Origin: Halovenus rubra | GTDB taxonomy: Archaea; Halobacteriota; Halobacteria; Halobacteriales; Haloarculaceae | Length of the DNA stretch: 64,000 bases | Direction: 5' to 3' | NCBI RefSeq assembly: GCF_026586665.1 | Contig: NZ_JAODIY010000001.1 | Location: 248,001-312,000 of the forward strand | Part shown: piece after piece, positions 31,240-39,083 of the stretch | How the letters are laid out: the number at the start of each line of letters is the position of its first letter | Position numbering within the stretch: the stretch's first letter is position 1 | Notes under the pieces: generated by a model | The model's input: the letters and a program-made list of their open reading frames with translations, nothing else | Databases searched by the model: none | What the model was told of the DNA's origin: nothing | Position numbers and translations under genes: made by a program

Positions 31240-34167
31240 TCACGACGTGCCGGGGTTCGTCGCGGACGGAACTTCGTTGCCACTGGAGTCGGTGATGAAC
31301 CCGGAGACGCTGCCGCGACCGGCGTATGCAAGTCGCTGATTGCCCGACGTGTCGACGTAGATTACCTCGGGTTTGGAGTCACCCGCGACATCGGCGACAC
31401 CGACGGGATACTCTCCACCGGTCGCGGTCGTCAGCGTCGTCGTATCGCCCGCAGCGTTGTTTCCGTCCGGTCCGTTGACGTATTTTGCCCGCTTGCTGCC
31501 GTCGATATACGGGATTTCGGCCGCGCTGTCGCCGTCGAAATCGGCCGGAGCCCCGACGGCATTCGGCGTGTTCAGCGTCGGCGAACCCGAGAGGTCGGCG
31601 ATGGTCGCTTTGAAATTCCCGCTGTTACCCGATTGACGGCTGTCGATGTAGTCGAACTTGCTGTTCGAGTCGACGAAGACCAGTTCAGGGCTGCCGTCGG
31701 CGTCGATGTCACCGGTTCCAGCGACTGCCTGTGCACTCACCTGCGTGCCGCCAACGGTCACGATGTTCGTCGTCCCGCTGGCGTCGACACGAGTCAACTT
31801 CCCGTTGCCGTTGATGAAGTAGACGAACGGTCCGCCGTTGGTCTGAACTGTGTTTCCACTGCCGACGAAGACGCGACCGACTGCGAGACGGACATCGTTA
31901 ATACCCGGTCCGTAGTTCGTGTCGACCAGCACCTGCTTGTTCCCGTTCTGGTCGACGATGCCGAGATTTCCGTTCCCGTCCTTGTACGGGACTTCGGGGC
32001 CGGGCCCGAACGCGAAGTCTGTCGTCTGCGGACCTGCCGCCGTTGTCCCAGTCACCGAGTAAACCGACCGTGCGATTTGACCCTGACTGTCGATAGTCGA
32101 GAGGCGACCGTTGCTCTTGCCCGCGAAGACGATTCCAGGCTGGGGGGAGCCGTCGGTTGGCGTGATGGTAAACGTCTGCGTCTCGGTTCCGCCGCTTGCC
32201 CGCTGGTACGTGACCGTGATCTCTACGTCTTCGCCGCTCATGTCGACCGACGAGGTCCCGTCAGTGAACTCGTAGAGGTAGAACGTCGCCGTTGCGTCGG
32301 CCGAGAGTTGTGCGTTCCCGTCGTTGCTGAACCCGTCAGTGTCCAGACTGACATTTTCCGGGAGGTCGGTTCCGCCGTTGTAATCGACGTGGGCATCGGC
32401 CAGGTCCGCGGCGATGTACACCTCACTCGTCACGGGTTCGCCGTTCGGGAGCCCATCGTCGCTGAGGCCCGTGATAGCGCTGTTCGACGGCGCAATATTG
32501 ACATCGGTGATCGTGACGCTCTCGCCGAGACGGTTCGCGACGGAGAAGTTCACCCCGCCAGCGACGGTATCGGAGTCATCACCGTCGTTGGTCACGGCGT
32601 CGTTCTGGTAGATGAGTCCGGCGTTGGTCACCTCGATTTCGATCTGGTCGCCACCACCACCGGTCCAGCCATACACCTCGACGGTGCCGTTTGCCTGGGG
32701 CTGGAACGTTACCGTGACCTCTCCGTTTCTGTCGGTTGTTCCACTACTCGTGTTGAGCGTGCCAACACTGGTGTTGCTGACGGCGAAGTCGACACCCGCG
32801 TTCTGTGCGCTCGTGTTCAGCGTCAGTTCGAGTTGCTGTGCCTCCGCGGAGTCGAGCGTACAGGAATTGTCGTCACAGTCCTCGGTCCCCGGCTCGGCGC
32901 TCGGGTCGAGCCAGCTCACGTTGAACGCCGCCGATCCGTTCCCGCCACCGCTACCCATCGGTGGGTCGACCGTGACGGTCATCGTGACGTTTCTTGACGT
33001 TCCGGCGGCGTGTGGCGTATCCGCGACCGGGCCGTACCCCTCCGCGATGGTGAAGTTGATGTCGTTGTTCCCGGGGTTTATGCCCTCGTACTCCACCGTC
33101 AACTGTCCATTCTCGTCAGTGTCTGCCGTTACCGTCGCGGCGTCCGAACTGGTGAACACCCCCTTCTCGGCGGACCCGTTGACGGTGACGCCGCTTACTG
33201 GGTTGTTGTACGCGTCGCGAACCTCGAGTTTGAGCGTCTGTGTCTGGCCTTTCTGTATCGTCGTGTCGTTCCCGGCGGTATCGGTCAGGTATGCTGTCCG
33301 GGTCGCTTCGATGCCGGTACCGACGCCGATTTTCGCTATCTGGAGCGAGTATGTTCCGGGTTCGAGCGTAATTTCGAGCAGCGAGAATTCGTCGACCGAC
33401 GGGAGTGCCGTTGTGTTTACTGCCGTCACGTTCCCATCGGCCAGCTCCTCGGTGAAGACATCCTCCCACTGGCTCTCGTTCATCAGTGTCGGGACCGACA
33501 CCGTCACGGGGTGGCTCTCGTTGAATATCTCTACCGTCCGGGTGTTCGTACTCACCGGCTCGAAGTCGATTGCTGCGTCGCCGATGCGGCTCTCGCTGAG
33601 CGAGCCGTTCAACGTGACCAGCGTGATGCGGTCGTCGCTGACCAGCGCCTGGCCGGTAATTGGTAGCGTGGTCTCCTCGCCGAAGTCGTTGTAGAGGACG
33701 CTGTGTTCGTATATCGTCTGCGGGGCGGTCGCAAACAGGTTGTAGTTCGGTCGGTACTCGATGGCGCCGGTGTTGTAACTGCGTGCCGTCCCGTTCCAGA
33801 AGTCGCCAACTTCGCCGTTTACAGTCGCGTTCTCGATGGTGAGATTGACAGCCTCGTTGGTTGTCTCGACAGTCCGTAAGCTCCCGCTGGCCGGCCCAGG
33901 ATTGACGAAAAGCGCCCTGGAAGGGTAGCGTACGCCCAGTTTCAGTGACACCGACTGGGTCGTCGTTTGCCCGGGCATCGAGATGACAGTGCTTCGCATG
34001 TCGGTCATCTCGCTCTGGAGTTGCTGGTTGTGGTCGAACTCGATCTCCTCGTTCTGATTGGGGACGACAAAGCCCTGATAGAGCGCGAGAAAGACGATAA
34101 GGATGCCAAAGATTAGCACGGCCCCAATCTGGATAGCTTGGGACCTGTCGTCTCTCAGAAAGCGCAT
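31240..34167 (-). CDS. Giant pilin-anchored surface protein with Ig-like and FG-GAP-type repeats (DUF7289-like N-terminus)
   Basis: The 975-residue protein starts with a short basic head and a pilin-type helix (RSQAIQIGAVLIFGILIVFL, residues 8-27), then FDHNQQLQSEMTDMRSTV, typical of haloarchaeal DUF7289 proteins that are N-terminally anchored. Ig-like (Big-1) domains lie near 305-400 and 440-515, and from about 680 to 950 there are repeated blades such as DIDADGSPELVFVDSNSK and DFDGDSAAEIPYIDG, as in FG-GAP/VCBS propellers. Many NxS/T sites suit a glycosylated exterior. Likely an adhesin or cell-wall fibre; next to pilin genes. Confidence 0.8.
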   Translation of the reverse strand: MRFLRDDRSQAIQIGAVLIFGILIVFLALYQGFVVPNQNEEIEFDHNQQLQSEMTDMRSTVISMPGQTTTQSVSLKLGVRYPSRALFVNPGPASGSLRTVETTNEAVNLTIENATVNGEVGDFWNGTARSYNTGAIEYRPNYNLFATAPQTIYEHSVLYNDFGEETTLPITGQALVSDDRITLVTLNGSLSESRIGDAAIDFEPVSTNTRTVEIFNESHPVTVSVPTLMNESQWEDVFTEELADGNVTAVNTTALPSVDEFSLLEITLEPGTYSLQIAKIGVGTGIEATRTAYLTDTAGNDTTIQKGQTQTLKLEVRDAYNNPVSGVTVNGSAEKGVFTSSDAATVTADTDENGQLTVEYEGINPGNNDINFTIAEGYGPVADTPHAAGTSRNVTMTVTVDPPMGSGGGNGSAAFNVSWLDPSAEPGTEDCDDNSCTLDSAEAQQLELTLNTSAQNAGVDFAVSNTSVGTLNTSSGTTDRNGEVTVTFQPQANGTVEVYGWTGGGGDQIEIEVTNAGLIYQNDAVTNDGDDSDTVAGGVNFSVANRLGESVTITDVNIAPSNSAITGLSDDGLPNGEPVTSEVYIAADLADAHVDYNGGTDLPENVSLDTDGFSNDGNAQLSADATATFYLYEFTDGTSSVDMSGEDVEITVTYQRASGGTETQTFTITPTDGSPQPGIVFAGKSNGRLSTIDSQGQIARSVYSVTGTTAAGPQTTDFAFGPGPEVPYKDGNGNLGIVDQNGNKQVLVDTNYGPGINDVRLAVGRVFVGSGNTVQTNGGPFVYFINGNGKLTRVDASGTTNIVTVGGTQVSAQAVAGTGDIDADGSPELVFVDSNSKFDYIDSRQSGNSGNFKATIADLSGSPTLNTPNAVGAPADFDGDSAAEIPYIDGSKRAKYVNGPDGNNAAGDTTTLTTATGGEYPVGVADVAGDSKPEVIYVDTSGNQRLAYAGRGSVSGFITDSSGNEVPSATNPGTS

Positions 34168-34275
34168 TAGCCAGGTATTGTATGTTTGTGATTAAAAAGC
34201 TGTCTTCCAGTTCTCATAGCTGTGGTTTTGGTACTATCAGTAAAATGTCACAGACTATCTGTCGGCGTGGTGGAC

Positions 34276-34701
34276 TTACACATCGTACCGCTTCTGGTGG
34301 AGCAAGGTATTCTCCGCGGTATCAAATACTTGGAGGGTAACCTCGCCGGTGAGCGGCGGCGAAAAACTCGAATATTCCCAGCTACTCCCTGCTTTAAAAC
34401 GGGCTGGGGTTCCGTTGAAACCGGAGTCATCGAGTCGGAGTTCCCTGTTGGCACCGTCCAAGACCACCAGTACGTCCTTGGGCGGCAGGCTTTCCCCGCC
34501 CATGTGCTGCAGTGTCAGTTCTGTCGCGGTCAGATTGCTTTGAACGTTTACCAGCGTCTCCTGATCTGTCTGGGACTGCCAGTCGGCGATGATGACAGCG
34601 CCCGCGCCGAGGACCAGCGTAACAACGACAGCCAGCAGCAACACGATACCGATAACTTCGGATTGGCCCCGCTCACTCTGGTTGTTGGCTCCGCGACGCA
34701 T
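34276..34701 (-). CDS. Archaeal type IV pilin
   Basis: The 141-residue protein has the class III signal: a basic stretch RRGANNQSERGQSEV, then the hydrophobic helix IGIVLLLAVVVTLVLGAGAV. After cleavage before the helix the mature pilin would have a single beta domain (residues about 55-141). It matches the pilin N-terminal family (formerly DUF1628). It lies 108 bases upstream of the giant surface protein on the same strand. Confidence 0.85.
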   Translation of the reverse strand: MRRGANNQSERGQSEVIGIVLLLAVVVTLVLGAGAVIIADWQSQTDQETLVNVQSNLTATELTLQHMGGESLPPKDVLVVLDGANRELRLDDSGFNGTPARFKAGSSWEYSSFSPPLTGEVTLQVFDTAENTLLHQKRYDV

Positions 34702-34752
34702 CTATGTACGCATAGTCGCCGCCGCTAAAAGAGGTTCTGCACCGTGGAACAG

Positions 34753-35334
34753 TTACTCTTCGTCTTCTTCGACTACTTCGGGGTCGCGCATCGCAGTCTG
34801 GATGCTGTCGATGCCGTTGACCCACTCGGCGACGAGACCGAATTCAAGTTCTTCGGCCAGTCCCATATCCATTTCTTCGCCATCGATAACGAGTGTGCCG
34901 GCTTGGACACAGTACCCAAGCGCTGCGTCAAGGTCTTCGTTGGCTTCCTCTTCGGCGGCAGCTTCAATATACTCACCGATGGTTCCTTCCTCGGCTGGGC
35001 CGCCGACGACATACTCGTGGGCAGCATGGAAGACACACATCAGCGAAGTCTGGACGCCCTCGATGAGCATCTCTTTGTCTTCGTTGTCGAATGCGACTTC
35101 TGAGAGGACGATTTCCTGAATCTCTTCTAGCTTCCCGAGTGTCTCCTCTTCTCCAAGGACATCCTCGTTGAAATCAGTCAGAATCTTGGCGACGGCAATT
35201 GCTGTATCATCCTGCAGATTCAACAACAGACGTGCCGAGTCCTCATCGTCGGGGTCAATTTCTTCTTCGCGCAAGCGATCAATCCAATTTTGCCAGCGGT
35301 CTTCGGTGTAGTACTCCCCCGGCTCGTTGCTCAT
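34753..35334 (-). CDS. DUF2150 family protein
   Basis: The 193-residue acidic helical protein begins MSNEPGEYYTEDRWQNWIDR and shows the DUF2150 core DTAIAVAKILTDFNE and GYCVQAGTLVIDGEEM. The family is widespread in Euryarchaeota and has no known function. ATG 35334 is used; an in-frame TTG at 35340 is possible. It sits between two pilin genes, but nothing shows it is part of the pilus system. Confidence 0.85.
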   Translation of the reverse strand: MSNEPGEYYTEDRWQNWIDRLREEEIDPDDEDSARLLLNLQDDTAIAVAKILTDFNEDVLGEEETLGKLEEIQEIVLSEVAFDNEDKEMLIEGVQTSLMCVFHAAHEYVVGGPAEEGTIGEYIEAAAEEEANEDLDAALGYCVQAGTLVIDGEEMDMGLAEELEFGLVAEWVNGIDSIQTAMRDPEVVEEDEE

Positions 35335-35409
35335 ACTCAACGGTACGCGTCTCCGGGGATAGTACTTTCGACAGCAATCGTTTCGCCCTGTGAGTGGTTC
35401 TCAGGCGGT

Positions 35410-36000
35410 TCATCTTTCCTGAACCTGTATCTCTTGGCTAATCATGATACTCTTTGTCGGTGTATGAACGAGGTCGACCGTAATTTGGTCCCCGGCTGTT
35501 AGCTGGCACTCTCCTTTCGCAATCCGGAACTCAAAGAACTTGCCGGCTTCAAACCTATTTTGATTGGTTGTGTGTAGCACACCAGGCTCCCATTTCTGAT
35601 CGGCCGTCTGGCCTTTGCTGATAATACTCTCATCTCCGGCTTCGAGATTTGCATCGCTGAAACCATTCTCCCCGAATCCAGTTGCCGAAGACGGGAGATT
35701 CAGGATTCGTGCTCGCTGCCTGCAGGCCGCATCAGTTGCGTCGACGACAATCTCCATTTCGCTTACCGGGACGCTGTCGCCGGCAACGTGTGTAATCCGG
35801 ACGATACCACCCTGGTAGCCGTCCTGTCGCTCGATTTCACCTGTTGTCTCTCCGATATTCGGTCCCGGGTCTGACACAGTTTCACCTAAACCAAGCACAA
35901 ATGTCGCGATAACAGCCCCAAGAATGACCGTAATTGCGACAACTAACACCGTCGAAATAACCGGTGAGACGGCTCGCTGTGACCGTGGGGACTCTCTCAC
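35410..36000 (-). CDS. Archaeal type IV pilin (larger form)
   Basis: The 196-residue protein has the class III signal RSQRAVSPVISTVLVVAITVILG with a hydrophobic helix to about residue 37, then a beta-rich pilin domain with GGIVRITHVAGDSVPVSEM, a motif found in many haloarchaeal pilins. Two Cys (in DAACRQRAR and GECQLTAG) could form a disulphide outside the cell. It has its own promoter region after the TatD-like gene on the same strand. Confidence 0.85.
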   Translation of the reverse strand: MRESPRSQRAVSPVISTVLVVAITVILGAVIATFVLGLGETVSDPGPNIGETTGEIERQDGYQGGIVRITHVAGDSVPVSEMEIVVDATDAACRQRARILNLPSSATGFGENGFSDANLEAGDESIISKGQTADQKWEPGVLHTTNQNRFEAGKFFEFRIAKGECQLTAGDQITVDLVHTPTKSIMISQEIQVQER

Positions 36001-36052
36001 TGACTTCTGTTATAGCCACCGACAAATAATGCTTTGTCACCCGGTAGGGCAA

Positions 36053-36886
36053 TCAGTTCGTCTCGATACCGTATACCCGTGCCGGCGTGTCGACGTGTGC
36101 GGTATAGAGTGCGTCTTCGTACCCTTCTTCGCGAAGCCATCGGACACGTCGGGGCACGGTCTTTGGACCGAGCACTGCACCCGGTCGCTCGGGGTCGTCA
36201 ATAAAGTCAGTCTCCATCAAAAACGGCTCGCCACTCTGTACAGCAGCCTCCAGTGCATCCTTATCTCCGATAACACTCGGAATCGGACCGTCAATCGGCC
36301 CACCGGAATAATGTTTGACGACGCGTTCGCGTGGGAGCCCGCGGCCTTCGGCCCACTCTGCAATCTCGGTAAAATCTTCGCCACCCTCTGTGTGTAACTG
36401 GACGGCACAGCCTGTTTCGCCGGCCAGCGCGAACGCATGACACATCACCTCGTTCGAGGCCTCCCAGACCGCATCGTCCACATCGTAGTGTGGTCGCCCA
36501 GATTTGAGAGCGACCGCGGGGCCGTCGGCGACAAACTCGGCGGCCACATCGAGGCCACGCTGCATACTTTCTTTTGCTTTTTCAGGGTCGTGACCCCGTT
36601 CGACGAGCCGAGAGATAAGGCCGGGATGAACGCCCAGTACAGGCCAGGCACGACCCGGCAACCGTTCAGACGCCTCAGCGGTCACCGCACACGTCAGCTC
36701 GAAGGTTTCTCGAAACCCTTCTTTCGTCCCAACGTCGTCCTCGGCGACGAGGTCCCAGGAGGGTTTGTTGAGTACGAGCAGGTGAGTCCCCCCAGCCGCA
36801 GCGAACTCTTCGGCAGCCTCCGCGCCACGGCCGTTGACCGGGTCCAGATGGAGATGGTTGTCGAGAATTGGCACGTCGTCGTTCAT
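36053..36886 (-). CDS. TatD-like metal-dependent hydrolase
   Basis: The 277-residue TIM barrel has H11 and H13 in DNHLHLD, then LGVHPGL, a His in QLHTEGG, HYSGGP and the Asp of METDF, the metal ligands of TatD-type hydrolases. The frame is open for another 61 codons upstream, but ATG 36886 (MNDDVPILDNHLHLD) places the first metal motif at the usual spot. Substrate unknown; TatD proteins act on DNA, while archaeal variants are uncharacterised. Confidence 0.82.
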   Translation of the reverse strand: MNDDVPILDNHLHLDPVNGRGAEAAEEFAAAGGTHLLVLNKPSWDLVAEDDVGTKEGFRETFELTCAVTAEASERLPGRAWPVLGVHPGLISRLVERGHDPEKAKESMQRGLDVAAEFVADGPAVALKSGRPHYDVDDAVWEASNEVMCHAFALAGETGCAVQLHTEGGEDFTEIAEWAEGRGLPRERVVKHYSGGPIDGPIPSVIGDKDALEAAVQSGEPFLMETDFIDDPERPGAVLGPKTVPRRVRWLREEGYEDALYTAHVDTPARVYGIETN

Positions 36887-37075
36887 GTTTCTCTCTGGGG
36901 CAGCGGCCTGCAAAAGCGGTTCGTCTTCTAGTGATGTGTCGATATCTTGGGTGCGTATGTCAAGAACAGTCGACAGGGCGATGACTACTTGCCCTCCATC
37001 GTGTAGTGCACGGACCGGGCGTTCACCGACAAACTCTCTTTTTGTGGGCAATAAAACCGAACTTACCAACTCTAC

Positions 37076-37663
37076 TTACTGATAGCCATCGATAAGTTGC
37101 TCGACGTATTTGGCAACGACATCGACTTCGAGGTGTACCGGGTCATCCGGATTTTTCTCGGAGAGTGTTGTCAACTCGTAGGTCTCTGGAATAATAGCGA
37201 CTTCGACAATGCCCTCTTCAAGCGCCGCGACGGTGAGACTGATACCGTCGATAGCAATTGACCCCTTTTCGACGACGTACCGGGATAGCTCTGGTGGGAG
37301 TGAGAACGCAAAGCGCCAGTCATCACCGATCTGCTCGACAGCCTCGACTTCGCCGGTTCCATCGACGTGACCCTGCACGAAGTGGCCGTCGAGACGACCG
37401 TCTGCTGGAAGCGCGCGTTCGAGATTGACTTGCTCTCCCGGAGCAAGACTGCCAAGATACGTCTTGTCGATAGTTTCGGTCGCGAGAAACACTTCAAACC
37501 AGCTATCACCAAAGTCCTCGACAGTTAGACAGGCCCCACTGACGCTGATACTCTGTCCAGTCGAGAGACCATCAAACGTTGTTTCAAATCGCACACGCAG
37601 ACCGTCAGTATCTTCTTCGACAGCCTGCACCGTCCCGGTTTCCTCGACGATTCCGGTGAACAT
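37076..37663 (-). CDS. ribE: Riboflavin synthase (alpha-chain type)
   Basis: The 195-residue protein is a duplicated lumazine-binding fold: MFTGIVEETG and SGACLTV in the first half, HFVQGHVDGTG at the junction, and SIAIDGISLTV in the second. It dismutates two 6,7-dimethyl-8-ribityllumazine molecules to riboflavin, working as a trimer. The bacterial-type enzyme is the rule in haloarchaea, unlike methanogens. A small zinc-ribbon gene is 44 bases upstream on the same strand. Confidence 0.94.
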   Translation of the reverse strand: MFTGIVEETGTVQAVEEDTDGLRVRFETTFDGLSTGQSISVSGACLTVEDFGDSWFEVFLATETIDKTYLGSLAPGEQVNLERALPADGRLDGHFVQGHVDGTGEVEAVEQIGDDWRFAFSLPPELSRYVVEKGSIAIDGISLTVAALEEGIVEVAIIPETYELTTLSEKNPDDPVHLEVDVVAKYVEQLIDGYQ

Positions 37664-37707
37664 AGCGACTGTTCGAACTGCCGGTCCAAACGTGTGTTGG
37701 TTACCAC

Positions 37708-37827
37708 CTACACAGATTGTGCAGAGATCTGCGTGATGGTGACGGCAAACCCAGCCCCACAGTCACACTCGACGTACTCTGTCTTATCCTCGACTGCAAT
37801 CCAGGCATCACATCGTTCGCATCTCAT
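37708..37827 (-). CDS. 39-residue zinc-ribbon protein
   Basis: A tiny ORF reads MRCERCDAWIAVEDKTEYVE, followed by CDCGAGFAVTITQIS. The CxxC...CxC pattern with a glycine turn is that of a single zinc ribbon, common among haloarchaeal microproteins. It has no second domain. It precedes riboflavin synthase at 44 bases and may share its transcript. Function unknown. Confidence 0.6.
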   Translation of the reverse strand: MRCERCDAWIAVEDKTEYVECDCGAGFAVTITQISAQSV

Positions 37828-38024
37828 CTTGGCACTTGGTGGCATTACTTTCTCCCAACAGACGCTATCATGTTAGTATTACACAGCAAACCAAACTAAA
37901 TTGAACGTTAGGTTACCTTTTACGCGGAGGCATTTTCCGCAAAACTGTCTCTTATTCAACCCAACTGTCGGCTGACGGCACTGCGACACAACAGTTAACA
38001 GTACAGCTATAAAATGGGCAGAGT

Positions 38025-39083
38025 GTGTCGGACAAAGAACGTACGTCCCCGCGTCTGTGGCTGGTTCTTCCGGAACCGGTACGCGAGTTGCCGGCAGACC
38101 TCGCGGCCGTCCTCGCTATCGTCGTCGCGACGTGTGTGACCGTCCTCGTTCCAGTCCTGAACGAGACACCACTCCGGGCGGTGTTCGGTCTCGTGTTCGT
38201 TCTTTTTGTCCCGGGCTATGCGTTCATCGCTGCACTCTTTCCTGAGGCAGGAACGCCACCGGCCGCGCTCGATACCGAAGAGGCCGATGCCGACGAGGAG
38301 GGAACATCGGGAGCTCTCGGCGACCGAGGTATCGACGGCATTGAGCGCGTTGCACTCTCCTTTGGCCTCAGCATCGCTATTGTCCCGCTCATCGGGTTGG
38401 TGTTGAACTTCACGCCGTGGGGGATTCGGCTTGTGCCCGTTTTGCTCAGTGTGGCCGGATTCACCGTCGTTGCGACGGGGCTGGCAGCGGTCCGTCGGCA
38501 GTCGTTACCTGCCGACGAACGGTTCCGGGTACCCTACCGGCAGTGGATTGACGATGGCCGCGAGGAACTACTCAACCCGGAGACGCGACTCGACGGTGCG
38601 CTCAATGTCTTGCTTGTGGCCAGCATTTTGCTGGCAGTTGGTGCCGTCGGATACGCTGTTGTCGTCCCGCCTGGAGGTGAGGATTTCACCGAGTTCTACC
38701 TGCTGACCGAAGACGAAAACGGGGAGCAGGTCGCGGCGGCGTATCCGACGGAGCTCACCATCGATGAGTCTCAGCCGGTCATCGTTGGTATCGGGAACCA
38801 CGAGCACGAACAGCTCTCTTATACAGTCGTGGCCCAGTTACAGACTGTCGAGCAAGATGGCAACGAGACAACTGTCTTGGAGCGGACGGAACTCGACCGG
38901 TTCACCTCGCCGTCGATTGCCAACAACGGCACGTGGCAGATGACTCACGGCATCCAGCCGACGAGGACCGGCGAGCGGTTACGCGTTAAGTATCTCCTCT
39001 ATCCCGGTGACGTGCCGGCCTCTCCCTCTGTGGAGAACGCGTACCGGGACGTCCACCTCTGGATTAACGTGACCCAGAGCTAG
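38025..39083 (+). CDS. DUF1616 family membrane protein
   Basis: The 352-residue protein has four membrane segments in its first half (residues about 25-190), with VLFVPGYAFIAALFPE as the DUF1616 signature, one more near 200-220, and a C-terminal extracellular beta domain with DESQPVIVGIGNHEHEQLSYTV. The start is a GTG at 38025; no in-frame ATG fits. DUF1616 proteins are common in haloarchaeal surface-polysaccharide regions, function unknown. Its TAG shares the bases CTAG with the stop of the convergent lipoprotein gene. Confidence 0.82.
   Translation: MSDKERTSPRLWLVLPEPVRELPADLAAVLAIVVATCVTVLVPVLNETPLRAVFGLVFVLFVPGYAFIAALFPEAGTPPAALDTEEADADEEGTSGALGDRGIDGIERVALSFGLSIAIVPLIGLVLNFTPWGIRLVPVLLSVAGFTVVATGLAAVRRQSLPADERFRVPYRQWIDDGREELLNPETRLDGALNVLLVASILLAVGAVGYAVVVPPGGEDFTEFYLLTEDENGEQVAAAYPTELTIDESQPVIVGIGNHEHEQLSYTVVAQLQTVEQDGNETTVLERTELDRFTSPSIANNGTWQMTHGIQPTRTGERLRVKYLLYPGDVPASPSVENAYRDVHLWINVTQS

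Noticed and set aside
31018-32997. 659-codon open frame on the plus strand
   Set aside because: It is the antisense shadow of the surface-protein gene at 31240-34167, Arg/Val-rich and without acidic bias; such frames arise from the high G+C third positions.
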